Shown: one piece after another, positions 47,304 to 61,222 of the stretch
How positions within the stretch are numbered: the first letter of the stretch is position 1
How the letters are laid out: every line of letters starts with the position of its first letter
The notes under the pieces: generated by a model
The model's input: the letters and a program-made list of their open reading frames with translations, nothing else
Database searches by the model: none
What the model was told of the DNA's origin: nothing
Translations under genes and position numbers: made by a program
DNA from: Taiwanofungus camphoratus
Lineage: Eukaryota > Basidiomycota > Agaricomycetes > Polyporales > Taiwanofungaceae
Assembly (NCBI GenBank): GCA_003999685.1
Contig: CP021223.1
Location: 1,612,001 to 1,676,000, forward strand
DNA length: 64,000 nucleotides
Direction: 5' to 3'

Positions 47304-47854
47304 GCTGCCTTAGGAAGGGAAAGTGAAGTCCTCTTGCGATGTGCCTGTTCCTACAGGAGCAGAAAATATCCAGGCGCAGGGCTAAAGGAGGATGCGCACT
47401 GCACGGCGAGTATGTCGACAAGACGACACCAGAAAAACGAAAGCAAGGAGGGCCGTCCCTGACGGCAGCAAGAGTATAGGTGTGGAGCAGCGTCTCTACA
47501 CCCACTTTATGCCCTTTTATCATCGCTGATGATTACGTAGGAGAGTTCTGTTGCACAGGGATCACCCTGGGCGGCCTCTTCGTGGTTACTAGTACGATTC
47601 CTAGTACAGGCGTTCATCAGAGATGTCAACATGCGCGTAAGGAAGTTACATCATGCTGCCTGTGTTCAAACGAATCTATTAGCTTTATCATCTTGCAGGT
47701 AGGATCACTCTAATGGCATAATGAGTTGACCGACCTGCCAGGGGAAGCCGCCATCAAGACTTGTATTCCTTCCAGGGCCCAGGCGTTACGAGTTCTCGGA
47801 TGAGATTGAATTGCCATCTGAAACTCGGAGCTAACCGCTGCCACATACTAATGT
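47304..47854. other. Spacer upstream of DUF4436 gene
   Basis: About 550 bp containing the presumed promoter of the DUF4436 gene and ending at the left inverted repeat of a transposon-like element. No ORF is supported. Confidence 0.45.
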
Positions 47855-47957
47855 GCCAGTCTTTCACGAGAGTAGTAGATTCCAGCACCCCATAACCCAG
47901 ATGTCAAGTTGGTGGCTAGCTACAGAGAGGACAGATCAGTGATGGAAGAATAGCGAG
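47855..47957 (+). repeat. Left terminal inverted repeat of 856-bp element
   Basis: Pairs with 48608-48710 in reverse orientation. Shared blocks include ATTCCAGCACCCCATAACCC and GGCTAGCTACAGAGAGGACA. Confidence 0.9.
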
Positions 47958-48607
47958 TATGCTGTGCCGGCTTTAGGCCGTCAGCCGGGCCTGACCACTT
48001 AGGCCGAGCCAAGCCGGGCCTGCATATGCGGCTCATGGCCCGGCTCATGCTCCCTGAGAGCCCGAGCCGAGCCGTTGGGCCGGAGCCGGGGACATATGAT
48101 TGTTGTAAACGTGCTCAAATTTCACAGGTTTGGGCGGACTTTCAAATAGAGGACCTAAACAGGCAGGATCGCGCTATGTGAGTCGCATTCTTCTACATAA
48201 GCCCCGGCCTGGGCCGAGCCGAGTCTGAGCCGTGCCTGAATGTCTAGCAAGAGGTCGCTTGTGATTCCAACCATGAATCTGACGATCGCACATTCACAAG
48301 CTCAGGATGATCTGCAACTGAAGATCCTGAAAGACCCAAGCTGGTTTTGCGTTTCATCCAAATCCCCAGGTCTCAGAACTCATGATTTAACGTGATGCGC
48401 AAGTGTAAGAGTGGGAGGTATAGATGAGGTTCACGAGGGACAAAGGAGCACGATGGCTGTGCAGAGACAAGGCGATTGATCGATTCGGAGACGGAGGTTG
48501 TGTACGCGTTGTTTTCATTCTTACACCGAGAAGTAAAACTGTAGTCTCGTGTTACAGTTGAAACACATGTCTCTGTGATGGGCATCAGAGGTCTGAAGAA
48601 TCGGATT

Positions 48608-48710
48608 CTCGCTATTCTTCCATCACTGATATGTCCTCTCTGTAGCTAGCCATCAACTTGACATCTGGGTTATGGGGTGCTGGAATTTACTATTCTCTTG
48701 AAAGACCGGC
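48608..48710 (-). repeat. Right terminal inverted repeat of 856-bp element
   Basis: Reverse-complement partner of 47855-47957, of equal length, with scattered single-base differences and no obvious gap. Confidence 0.9.
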
Positions 48711-49746
48711 TAATGCGCCTTATCAGAGTTCGAACCCGCTCGTGAATTGTACCTAGCATTGAGATGGACTGATATACGAGTGCCAGCGTCCAGAAAGGTT
48801 GACACTGCCAACATAACATGCACCCTTAATAAGATCCATTGACAGTCTCCAAGATCTGGGGATATATGTGCATGCACACAATCAACTCAGCCACCAGTCC
48901 GCAGACAAAGACAGTAATTTGGACAATTCAAGCTATAGAACAGGCGAGAGAATGGCAGGAACGAGACTTGACGATGCGCTCTCACTTAACGGGCTTCGCG
49001 GATGAACGCACTCAGAATATCAGGAGTCTCAAAAGGAAGAACACAGGGGGAAGTTTGAGATCAATCGCAGTTTCGATCGAACCTGAATCGAATTGTAACG
49101 AACTGCTGGAGTACACGGCCAAAAGTCTGCGGCATGGAAACAGGGCCTCAGAGCGAGGTCCCCGTAACGGCCCGCAGCTGTCATGGTTATTACCCTTTTC
49201 ATCTTATGATTTTATGGTACTTTCGTATATCCCTTATGTAGTGCTTGAAATTGATGTAACATATGATTTCAGGCAGGCAGGCAGGCCTGAAACCAGCATC
49301 TGATTGGCATATTGTCATGGTACCACAGTGACCCGGAAATCAACCAAGGGTCAAGGTGGTTACAACATTATCTACTGCCAACGTACTGGTGCTGGTGCTC
49401 TTTCTCATAGTATTACAGGCTTTGTCCAGAGTCATTGTGGCATTGCAAGCATGGCAGTAGCATCCAGTAGATAAAATTATTAGTGCATACTGTATGAGAC
49501 AACAGGCAGTAATTATGGTACAGGGAGTGAAATCCATCCAACGATGTGCCACAGCGAACCAGAAATTTGGTTATTTGCATCGAACATTTCAGCTCCCAGA
49601 CCCCCATTTTCGGTGATTCGGGATCAAAGAGGGATTGGCGGTGGTCCTTGTGGGCCCAATTCATGCCATCATTTTCACGGTTCCCACCCTTTTCGTCCAC
49701 CAATTTTGGCTGTGTAAGGAATTAGTGACTTTAGTTCAAATCCTAC
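48711..49746. other. Gene-poor spacer
   Basis: About 1 kb with no supported gene. A frame of 154 codons at 48839-49303 lacks family resemblance. A short AGGC microsatellite is at 49271-49286. Confidence 0.4.
49271..49286. repeat. (AGGC)4 microsatellite
   Basis: Four perfect tandem copies of AGGC in the gene-poor region. Confidence 0.8.
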
Positions 49747-49755
49747 GAGTCACAC

Positions 49756-49969
49756 TCTGTAAAAAAGGATAGTCAACCTAGTCACAAACCTAGTCCCCAA
49801 ATTGCGCCAATGGACTAACTGGTCATTTTTCTTGAATGCCGCTGTCCAAATTTGGAGAAAATAGTCACGCTTCAGTCAAGGTGTAGTCGATTCAAGCAAC
49901 TAATGCGTGACTATGCTCCCTGATTTAGTCACCATAACAGTCACACGGTTGACTATCCTTTTTTACAGA
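49756..49969. mobile_element. 214-bp MITE with perfect 23-bp TIRs and 9-bp target duplication
   Basis: The ends are perfect inverted repeats of 23 bp starting TCTGTAAAAAAGGATAG. They are flanked by identical 9-bp direct repeats GAGTCACAC at 49747-49755 and 49970-49978, the signature of target-site duplication. The interior has no coding potential and contains several TAGTCAC-like motifs near both ends. A 9-bp duplication fits Mutator-like elements best, though hAT (8 bp) would need a shifted boundary. Perfect ends and duplication suggest a young insertion. Confidence 0.9.
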
Positions 49970-49978
49970 GAGTCACAC

Positions 49979-51766
49979 ATGATGAAAAGTCTACTATCAT
50001 TGACCGGGATGTCGATCACTTAAGGGTAAACCTGCAATTATTTGACATCATGCAACTGGTGTCATAAGTTTTTGGAAGGACCTCTAGTATGCCATGTACA
50101 CTACATATTCAACTAGGTTTTGAAGGCAAAATTGTTCTTTTGCTGGAGATACTAAGAGAGCACAACAGCTAGTCAGTGCAACCACCTTGGACTGGAATAT
50201 TGACCACTTTCCCATGGCAGATGATTGAGGGTCTTCAGTGTCTTCACCAATGGGCAGCTCACAATGCATGTCTACCAGTCTGTGGTCCTTATCAAAATAT
50301 TTCTTATCACCATTGAGATGTTCACATAGGGTGTTGTGCTCAACATCAAAGTGTCCTGCTGTCACACAGAGACTATTATTACAAATGGCTTTGCAAGCAT
50401 ATTGCCGTCACTGTTCACAGTCAAGACTATGTCTTCTTGTTCTTGCTACTGATCCTGTGACCAAATTGAAGTTGGAACAACAAGGGTCTGAGTGCAGAAC
50501 AGCAGTGATTTTGGTATGGCAATGTGAGATATATCAAGCTGCATAATTCCATCACTTTCACTGTTGTTTTTGGAGTTGTCAAGACAGAGAATTATGACAA
50601 ATTTGATTCATCTTGATGCTAAATGGTTCAAAAAACATTCTCACCCACAGAAAGTTTCCATAACGTCTACGGCTAAGCCAAGAAAAATTATAGTGTAAAT
50701 CCTTGCAGTCAGTAGATTTATGAGAGAATTACTATCAAATTTGACACAGATTCTTCCTAGAAAAACACAGCGTTGAGATTTGATATTGAACTTTCTATAC
50801 ACTAACTTGAAGTCAGAAATTGCAGGTCCTGGGGCATGAATGTCAAAGGGTCGACATCCCGGGGTGGTCGACCAAATGGTCAACGATAGTACTGCAAGGA
50901 GCAAAGTAACGAAACTTACGATATAGTGCACGGTAGCAAGCGTGAACTGGTTAGTTCGAAGAAAGATTGACTCAAGACTCATTTTGAATGCTGGATGGCA
51001 CGCTCTGCACTTATTCCCAAACCAACAGATATGAAAATTGGTCAGGCATGACAACTATAAGATGGTCCCAAACTTAAAGAGTGTTTGTAATTCTGGGCAG
51101 TGCGATGAGCGGAGATGGGATACAAGCGCTTATAGGCCCAGCACTTACTTCACTGCTGGCAAACCGTACAAACTTTCGGCCACCAGAACCACAAAGAATC
51201 GCGGTTCCAGGGCGGCCGTGTTAAGCATTCACCACCACCCTAGACACTTTAGGGGCTCAAGCGCTCAAGAATGTCGCACTCTGTCCGACATGATGGCGCT
51301 TAGTCATCGCATAGCAAGGTCCAAGGTCCAAGAGTCATATCTTGAGATCGACATGCTATCTTGTACGTCTGGAATTCTGTATGTTCATAATATATTTAGC
51401 TGACCACAAAAATCTACCACGAGACCCACCTAATGCCCGCTCAACCTCAAACAAACTTTCCAAGTTTGTGAGTAAGCCATAAACCTCAGGAATATAGAAA
51501 TATTGCTGCCATGGACACGCTGAGTATTCAATCAGTCCACATATGTATGGTCTGTCAATTTCACAAGACTATCGATTCAGTCTGTTCATCAGGTACCTGC
51601 AGGCGTTCTTTGTTCTGGTAATGCAAGGACAAATAATTGAGTCCATCATGAACTTAACGCACTATCATCTATCACTTGCTTGATCGTAATATTCCGAGAT
51701 GATAACACAAAACGAATACGCGCAAACGTGGATCACACTGCGGAACCACATCGCCCAGTAGCGCTG
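49979..51766. other. Gene-poor spacer upstream of TFB1 3' end
   Basis: About 1.8 kb, AT-rich. The longest frame (minus, 51054-50641, 137 codons) encodes two hydrophobic stretches (LATVHYIVSFVTLLLAVLSL and ARIYTIIFLGLAV), but I recognise no family and the context is transposon-rich. No other feature is supported. Confidence 0.35.
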
Positions 51767-54173
51767 TCATCGAGGGACCTTAGCGCCGCGGGCGCGCCAG
51801 AACACGAGTGCATGGTCAACCGCGTCTAGGATAGGCTTCATGCCCTTCAGACGAGTTTGAACACATTACAACTTCTGAAATGCAGAACTATCTGACTTAC
51901 AATTTGGACGCGAGCAGGGTCTATGCCTTCTTGTCGAGCCGCACGGACCAAAGCGTCCACTTTTTCATGCGTTTTGCTGAGGTATGCGACCATCTTTGAC
52001 GCCTTTGCTGCCTTTTGCGCCGACGTTGCTGCTGCCAGAGTCTGCATCTCCATCGGCGGAGGATATATCGACAACCAGAATTGGCGAAGGAATTCGTTCG
52101 CAGCTGTCTGACATGTGGTCATCTGCCGGAAGAAGTCCTCGGGGATGTCATCTATGGCATACGAAGGTCAATTAGATATATAGAGACAAATCGCGAGACA
52201 AGGAGAACGCACGTTTCTTCGTCTTGACCTCCAAACGCGCAGCAACATTTTGCGTCATTCCAAGTAACGCTGCATCTCCAGCTTTTCGGTCTATTTTGAG
52301 CTACCCAGACACGTATATCAACGCTTGCAACTGGCGACAGTGTGACAAAATCGTGATGCAAACCTGACTCAGATTTCCAGACCAGTCGCGCAGACTGTCC
52401 TTGATCTCATGCATAGCCGTCTTCATATCCACGAGCTGATGCCTGCCTGTCAAGACTACACAAATGAAATTACGTGCTTCTTACATTGTTCGGAGCCAGC
52501 TCTCCTGATGAGTCTGTTGTTCTGCCCTCGAAGTAGCGTTGTCGATCCTGCATGTCCAGCAGTATACCCGCTGAGGCTTGATTATCATGGAGATCCTCCA
52601 AATCCAATTGCGAGTAGTGCTGAGGAGAAGGGCATCAGGTCCTTCTGTATTCAAATTCTACACGTTGCCTACATTCGGCCCATCCTCTACATCTGTCCTC
52701 CTCCGCTTTGCAGCAGGTTCACCTCTAGTTTAATCAATGATGCATGCACCTCATAAGGAACTCCAGGCACGTACAAAGCGTTGTCCAGGAGTCTTCCCGA
52801 GTGTTCGTTGAATTTTCGTATCAAAGGCAAAACGGCCTTTTGCTTCCCCGCCTGCATCGTAACGTCCCTCGCATTGCCAGTCTACAAGACCAAGACGCAT
52901 TCTTAGCTGTCGAAACACCTCAGGAACGACGCAGAAACTTACTTCGTCATGATCTTCTTGTGTAGCACCCAGGTCAATGAATATATCAACTGTCTCCTCT
53001 CTTGGCCGTCTCGGCTCCAATTCTACGTATCAGTAGAGAGGGTTTGAAATTGATACCGTAATCCACATATATACATACCGTCATCGTCTTTTTCTAGATA
53101 CTTGTCGAAAATTGGATCCTCCTTGACTACATGTTGAGCCGCGGATGAGCGGATGGAGGCACGATGCGCATTGAACAACTTTGACTGGAAATAACGCTTC
53201 CAAAATTCTGCCTCGGACAGCTTGCGTAGGGCTTCAGTAAAGGAGCGAGTAAATACGGAGGTAAAGTAAGGTGCACACTTTCTTCGGGACATTATCACTA
53301 TATGCTTTTGCCACAACAGGATACTCCTCAAAAATATCATGGACAAGCTGGGGGGTAATGACAATCTTGACCTCCCCGTCCACAGTCTGAGGTCTGGGAT
53401 CAACCAGTTGACCAGGCTTTCCTCGCTTCTGACTCTCAGTCGCGGCTTGAGCTAGAAGCAGATGCTTTTCCCGAGGTGTCAGCATACTGTTCAGCTGAAG
53501 GAGGGGTCAAATATAACCTCGCGGCCCTCCCAAAATTCATTCTCTGTGATATGTCCTCCCATCACCAGTTCTCGATGCAAGGCTGCAAGTTCCGGTGTAC
53601 TCAGAAGAACTTTCTTTCGAAGTCTGAAATCGCTAGTGGGATCGTTGAATGGTGTTCCGGACGCGCGAGAGTCGCTGCCCATTGAAGGAGCTCGGGAGGT
53701 GGAAGGTTTCGTGGCTGGCATGGGTGACCTAGGAGCAGAGGCATTTGCGGACATTGGAGCCACTGAGATACTGGGAGGCTTAGCAGCGGGCGTTGTAGCT
53801 CCACTACGGTTACGGCTTATGATGTTAGTTAATTCGACCTTGAACTTTTCACGCTCGTTGAGTGCCACTGGCTGGGGCGCGGTAAAAGTGAAATTGTGTC
53901 CCGCATCATCTCCAACAAGTCCTATCTTCAGCTTGACTTGAGCGGCCCCTGCCTTGCTAGAGAACAAAGCTTCAAAGACAATATTGTCAATCTCCTATGA
54001 GCAGAAGAATCAAGGCTTGCAGACAACTAACACGCAGCCTCAGCGTAGGGTACCCTGACGGAAGGAGCCTTCTTCCCGTCCTGAGTCCATTGTAGATTGG
54101 CATTGGTTAATTCCAAAAGACCGGACAATTTCTTATACGAAGCCTTTGCAGTGCAGAGAGTAGTTGAAGGCAT
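51767..54173 (-). CDS. TFB1: TFIIH core subunit TFB1 (p62)
   Basis: The p62 subunit of TFIIH, used in RNA polymerase II initiation and nucleotide-excision repair. The start MPSTTLCTAKASYKKLSGLLELTNANLQW, followed by FSSKAGAAQVKLKIGLVGDDAGHNFTF, forms the N-terminal PH domain that binds TFIIE and XPC/Rad2-type acidic regions. BSD domains follow: RKKVLLSTPELAALHRELVMGGHITENEFWEGRE, and LSEAEFWKRYFQSKLFNAHRA. Then come KYLEKDDD, VDIFIDLGATQEDHDE, and a helical C-terminal part ending with QTLAAATSAQKAAKASKMVAYL, RQEGIDPARVQI and, after the last intron, GMKPILDAVDHALVFWRARG, stop at 51767. Many short introns. The ATG at 54173 begins the PH domain. Confidence 0.94.
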
Positions 54174-54368
54174 CTAGTGCAGGCGAGCGCGTCGGGAAAG
54201 GATGTTAGGTAAGCTACAAATAGGCGCCCAAATGAGACGTGCACGTGCGTCGCGTCTGTCTTTTTCTGGCGATCTCGATCGTTTGCAGCGCTTTCCACTC
54301 ACTGGACGCGGGTCCGACTCAGGTTTCCTTCAACCGTCTCGCTCGTTGACCTGGTCAATCTCAAACTC
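54174..54368. promoter_or_regulatory. Bidirectional promoter, TFB1 / HAD phosphatase gene
   Basis: A 195-bp interval between divergent start codons. No specific element was identified. Confidence 0.5.
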
Positions 54369-55427
54369 ATGGCATCGCCGATAGAAAGACAGCTGGTTGT
54401 TTTTGACTTTGACTGGTCGGTTTAGAATCATTTGGCCGCGTGAAAGGTTTTATATATATAGTGTGCAGGTCTCTAGCGGACCAAGATTCAGACCGATGGG
54501 TTTTCGAAGTGCTTGCGCCGGAGCTGCGCAGGAAAATGAAAACGCTGAAAAAGGACGTGCAGTGGACTGATCTGGTGTAAGTGCGTCTACTCGATTATTG
54601 TGAGTTATTTGTTGTTGACCTGTACCAGTGCATCCTCACTGCGAGAGTTACATGCTAAAGGGGGCACCAGAGATGACATTGAAGGTGCTTTGAGAAAAAT
54701 GCCTTTCGTGAGTGACCTCCCTCGCTTTCCTCCGGAGTCCTCTACTGATTTCACATGTTTAGCACCCGGCTATGGCTCGTGGAGTACAGAACCTGAAAGC
54801 GAAATCGAGTCCGAAGACCACCTTCTTCTGCCTATCAAATGCTAATATCATATTCATATCGACGATTCTCAAGGTTTGCCATATTGTCATGGAGTCAAAT
54901 GAAAATTGTCTGCAGCTGGTTTCATAGGCCCAAGGACTGGACACCCTTTTCGAAGAGATCGTAACCAACCCCGCTGAATGGGACGCGTCTGGCCTCCTCA
55001 AGCTGCGGAGAAGAATCGACCCAGCTGGACCTCAGCATCAGTGCAAAGTGGGCTGCAGTCCCAACATGTGTAAAGGTACCGTCAGCTTCGCTGGCTTGTG
55101 CTGAATTACGTGAGGCCGATATATAACACTAGGCGAAGAATTGGAAGCGTTCTTGGAAAGACATCGGCCCACCTTTGATCGTATTATTTATGTCGGAGAT
55201 GGGGCCAATGACTTCTGTCCTGTCTTACGTCTAAGAAGGCGGGTGGTTTCACTTTTAAGGGGTTACTATGTCTCACTTGACCATGCAGTCAGGATATGGT
55301 GCTTTGTAGACGGCACCGCGGGTTAGAGAAACTAATCTCTTCGTACGAAGAAGAGGGCCGCCTACAATGTCAAGTCCGATATTGGGCCGGTGCTTGGGAA
55401 GTTGAGGAGATATTTGACCAGCCCTGA
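54369..55427 (+). CDS. PHOSPHO-like HAD phosphatase
   Basis: A haloacid-dehalogenase-superfamily phosphatase of the PHOSPHO1/2 type; relatives hydrolyse phosphocholine, phosphoethanolamine or pyridoxal phosphate. The nucleophile motif is VVFDFDWSLADQDSDRWV, a DxDxS form of the usual DxDxT, split by the first intron after DFDW. Motif II lies in FFCLSNANIIFI, and the metal-binding motif is IIYVGDGANDFCPVLRLR. After the last intron the reading DMVLCRRHRGLEKLI fits the family. The protein ends WEVEEIFDQP. The inferred acceptor before GATATGGTG avoids an early stop that a nearer acceptor would produce. The substrate cannot be told from sequence. It is divergent from TFB1 and convergent with YAK1. 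Confidence 0.85.
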
Positions 55428-55820
55428 TGCAGATGTCAGCTACATAAGCACGGGCTCGGGGACCGCTGACTCATGACCGCGTGCATTACCATGCGATTCA
55501 CTCACGGAAATTACAGAAGACAGTGGAATTGAAGTATGGAATGTCTGTCTGATGGTAGGTACAGCCGGATCAGTATACATGACGGAGTCAGAAAGCTACA
55601 CCGCAAGTAGAGTCCGTAGACGACTGGCGTATCCCGATAATGGATAAGTGACTGAATCATTGCGGCGCGTTGACGACACATCCTGCGTGGTCAATTCTGA
55701 TGCGAGAAAATGCATTCGGGTACAAATGAGAAGAGCAGATGTTAGATGATACCGCGATGGACCTTTTAGGGGCAAAAAAAAACAAGATATGAGATACAGG
55801 AACATTGCAGCGTATAAGCT
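55428..55820. other. Convergent spacer, phosphatase gene / YAK1
   Basis: A 393-bp region of presumed 3' UTRs. No supported ORF. Confidence 0.45.
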
Positions 55821-59959
<4,139 letters not shown>

Positions 59960-60375
59960 ATATTGATAGGAGAAGAAGTGGGGATGTGAGAAAGCGCGTG
60001 CGTTGGCGGTCGTGAATACCAGGCCTATGGTGGGCGCTGGGAGGCCTGTCGTGGACGTTGTTGAAGACGACGAAGACGGGTGTGCAGAGCCCGCAGAGCC
60101 AGAGGAAATGAGGCCCCGATCATGAATGGCAGGGCGAACGCCGAGCTCGAGCCGCGCAACTCCCTGACAAGCGAACAGCCCGGCACTGGCAGCTGTACAG
60201 CCAGAGGGCTCAGCGTGGACCCGCTATCGATATCATCGCAATATTCGTCGTCTATTCAGCTATCGCAACTACAGATTATCATACAATCATCCCGTCCCAT
60301 CGACCACGCAAAACATTCATTGTCTGCCACCAACCGTGCATGGCTCGCAGAGAACCTCAGGAAGCCACGGTACGA

Positions 60376-61034
60376 TCATGTGGGCGGCCGTTCCATCTCC
60401 TTCAACGTCTCGACCACCGCTTTTTCAACTGCAAATATCAGATTCGGTCCCTGTCCCATGGACTGGAAGGCTGGGGGAAGGTCAATGGACAGAAATATCT
60501 GCTTTTTGAAGCGCCTTGCTGCATGGCACATAAATTAGGGTGGTGAATCAGCAGACCATGGGCACGGTCACCGGTAACATGGTTACAGGGGCCGAGTCAG
60601 CGCACGTCAGGTGTAATAGGTTGAAATGGAATTATCACCGAGGCGCTGAGATATGGACAATGCTGCATCCGAACTCGAAGAGCGGAAGAGAGAAGTTGCT
60701 GCAGGCGGTATACTTGAATTCAACTTGTCTGATGTCAGCGCCGCATTCCGAGGGCGGATAATCTCCGTCTTCAACATATCTCTGTCTCCAACATCAAACT
60801 CACATCTCTGGCAGGCATTGCACACGCCCAGTCCTTCGAGAGATAGCCCTGCAATGGCGCCTTTTCAACGTCCCCAGCAGACTCGTCTGTGGTCCCGACC
60901 CAAAGCATGTAAGAATCGACGAGCTGCGTAACTTGAACAGCCAGAGCAGGAAGAGAAGAGTCGAAGGGGGGTACGTGTCTGGTCTTGACACGGATGCGCG
61001 CCTCGTCGCTCGATGCGCCTGAGGGTGAAGCCAT
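60376..61034 (-). CDS. PAC4: Proteasome assembly chaperone 4-like protein
   Basis: Three exons, 61034-60804, 60723-60639 and 60518-60376, sum to 459 nt (152 residues). The protein begins MASPSGASSDEARIRVKTRH. It contains LVDSYMLWVGTTD, LSKDWACAMPARD, SIPPAATSLFRSSSSDAAL, SQRLARRFKKQIFLSIDLP, and PNLIFAVEKAVVETLKEM. The order (a short strand with LWVG, an Ala/Met strand, T-x-LF, a SQRLARR-KKQ-F-S block and a final helix) matches the small PSMG4/PAC4 family, which with PAC3 helps assemble the proteasome alpha ring. The second acceptor was chosen because the nearer AG gives an immediate stop. It is divergent from the gene at 61223. Confidence 0.82.
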
Positions 61035-61222
61035 GATGATCGTAGTCGGGAACGTCGACCCCAGATAAGATAAAATAGGCGCGTTATCCCAAATAGGAAA
61101 GCCACCGACGCTCAGCTCAATGCTCACAGGTTGTCGTCGGCTCGCACGACTTTCATGTCTTCGACCCCTCCGAGCACTTATGTACACAGTCCGGACCCGC
61201 GCGACAGCGAAGGAGTTGTTAG
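61035..61222. promoter_or_regulatory. Bidirectional promoter, PAC4 / coiled-coil gene
   Basis: Interval of 188 bp between the PAC4 ATG and the best candidate ATG of the divergent gene. The right boundary depends on the uncertain 5' exon of that gene. Confidence 0.35.

Larger units (their letters stand above)
47855..48710. mobile_element. Non-autonomous DNA transposon with 103-bp terminal inverted repeats
   Basis: The two ends, 47855-47957 and 48608-48710, are inverted copies of each other, about 103 bp each and roughly 90% identical by eye; their outer ends read GCCAGTCTTTCA and GCCGGTCTTTCA. The 650-bp interior has no transposase-like frame. It is rich in GGCCGAGCC and GCCGGGCC units near 47965-48095 and 48200-48240. 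A TAATG motif lies at both outer edges, with a one-base offset at the left, so a short target duplication is possible. The superfamily is unclear; clustered GC-rich subterminal motifs would fit hAT-like elements. Few mismatches between the ends point to a fairly young insertion or recent origin. Confidence 0.85.

Noticed and set aside
47304-51766. LTR retrotransposon in the gene-poor island
   Set aside because: I saw no pair of long direct repeats and no reverse transcriptase, integrase or gag-like reading; only inverted-repeat elements are visible.
60080-60538. 152-codon plus-strand ORF upstream of YAK1
   Set aside because: Its right half is antisense to the last exon of PAC4, and the rest lies in the YAK1 5' region; no family resemblance.
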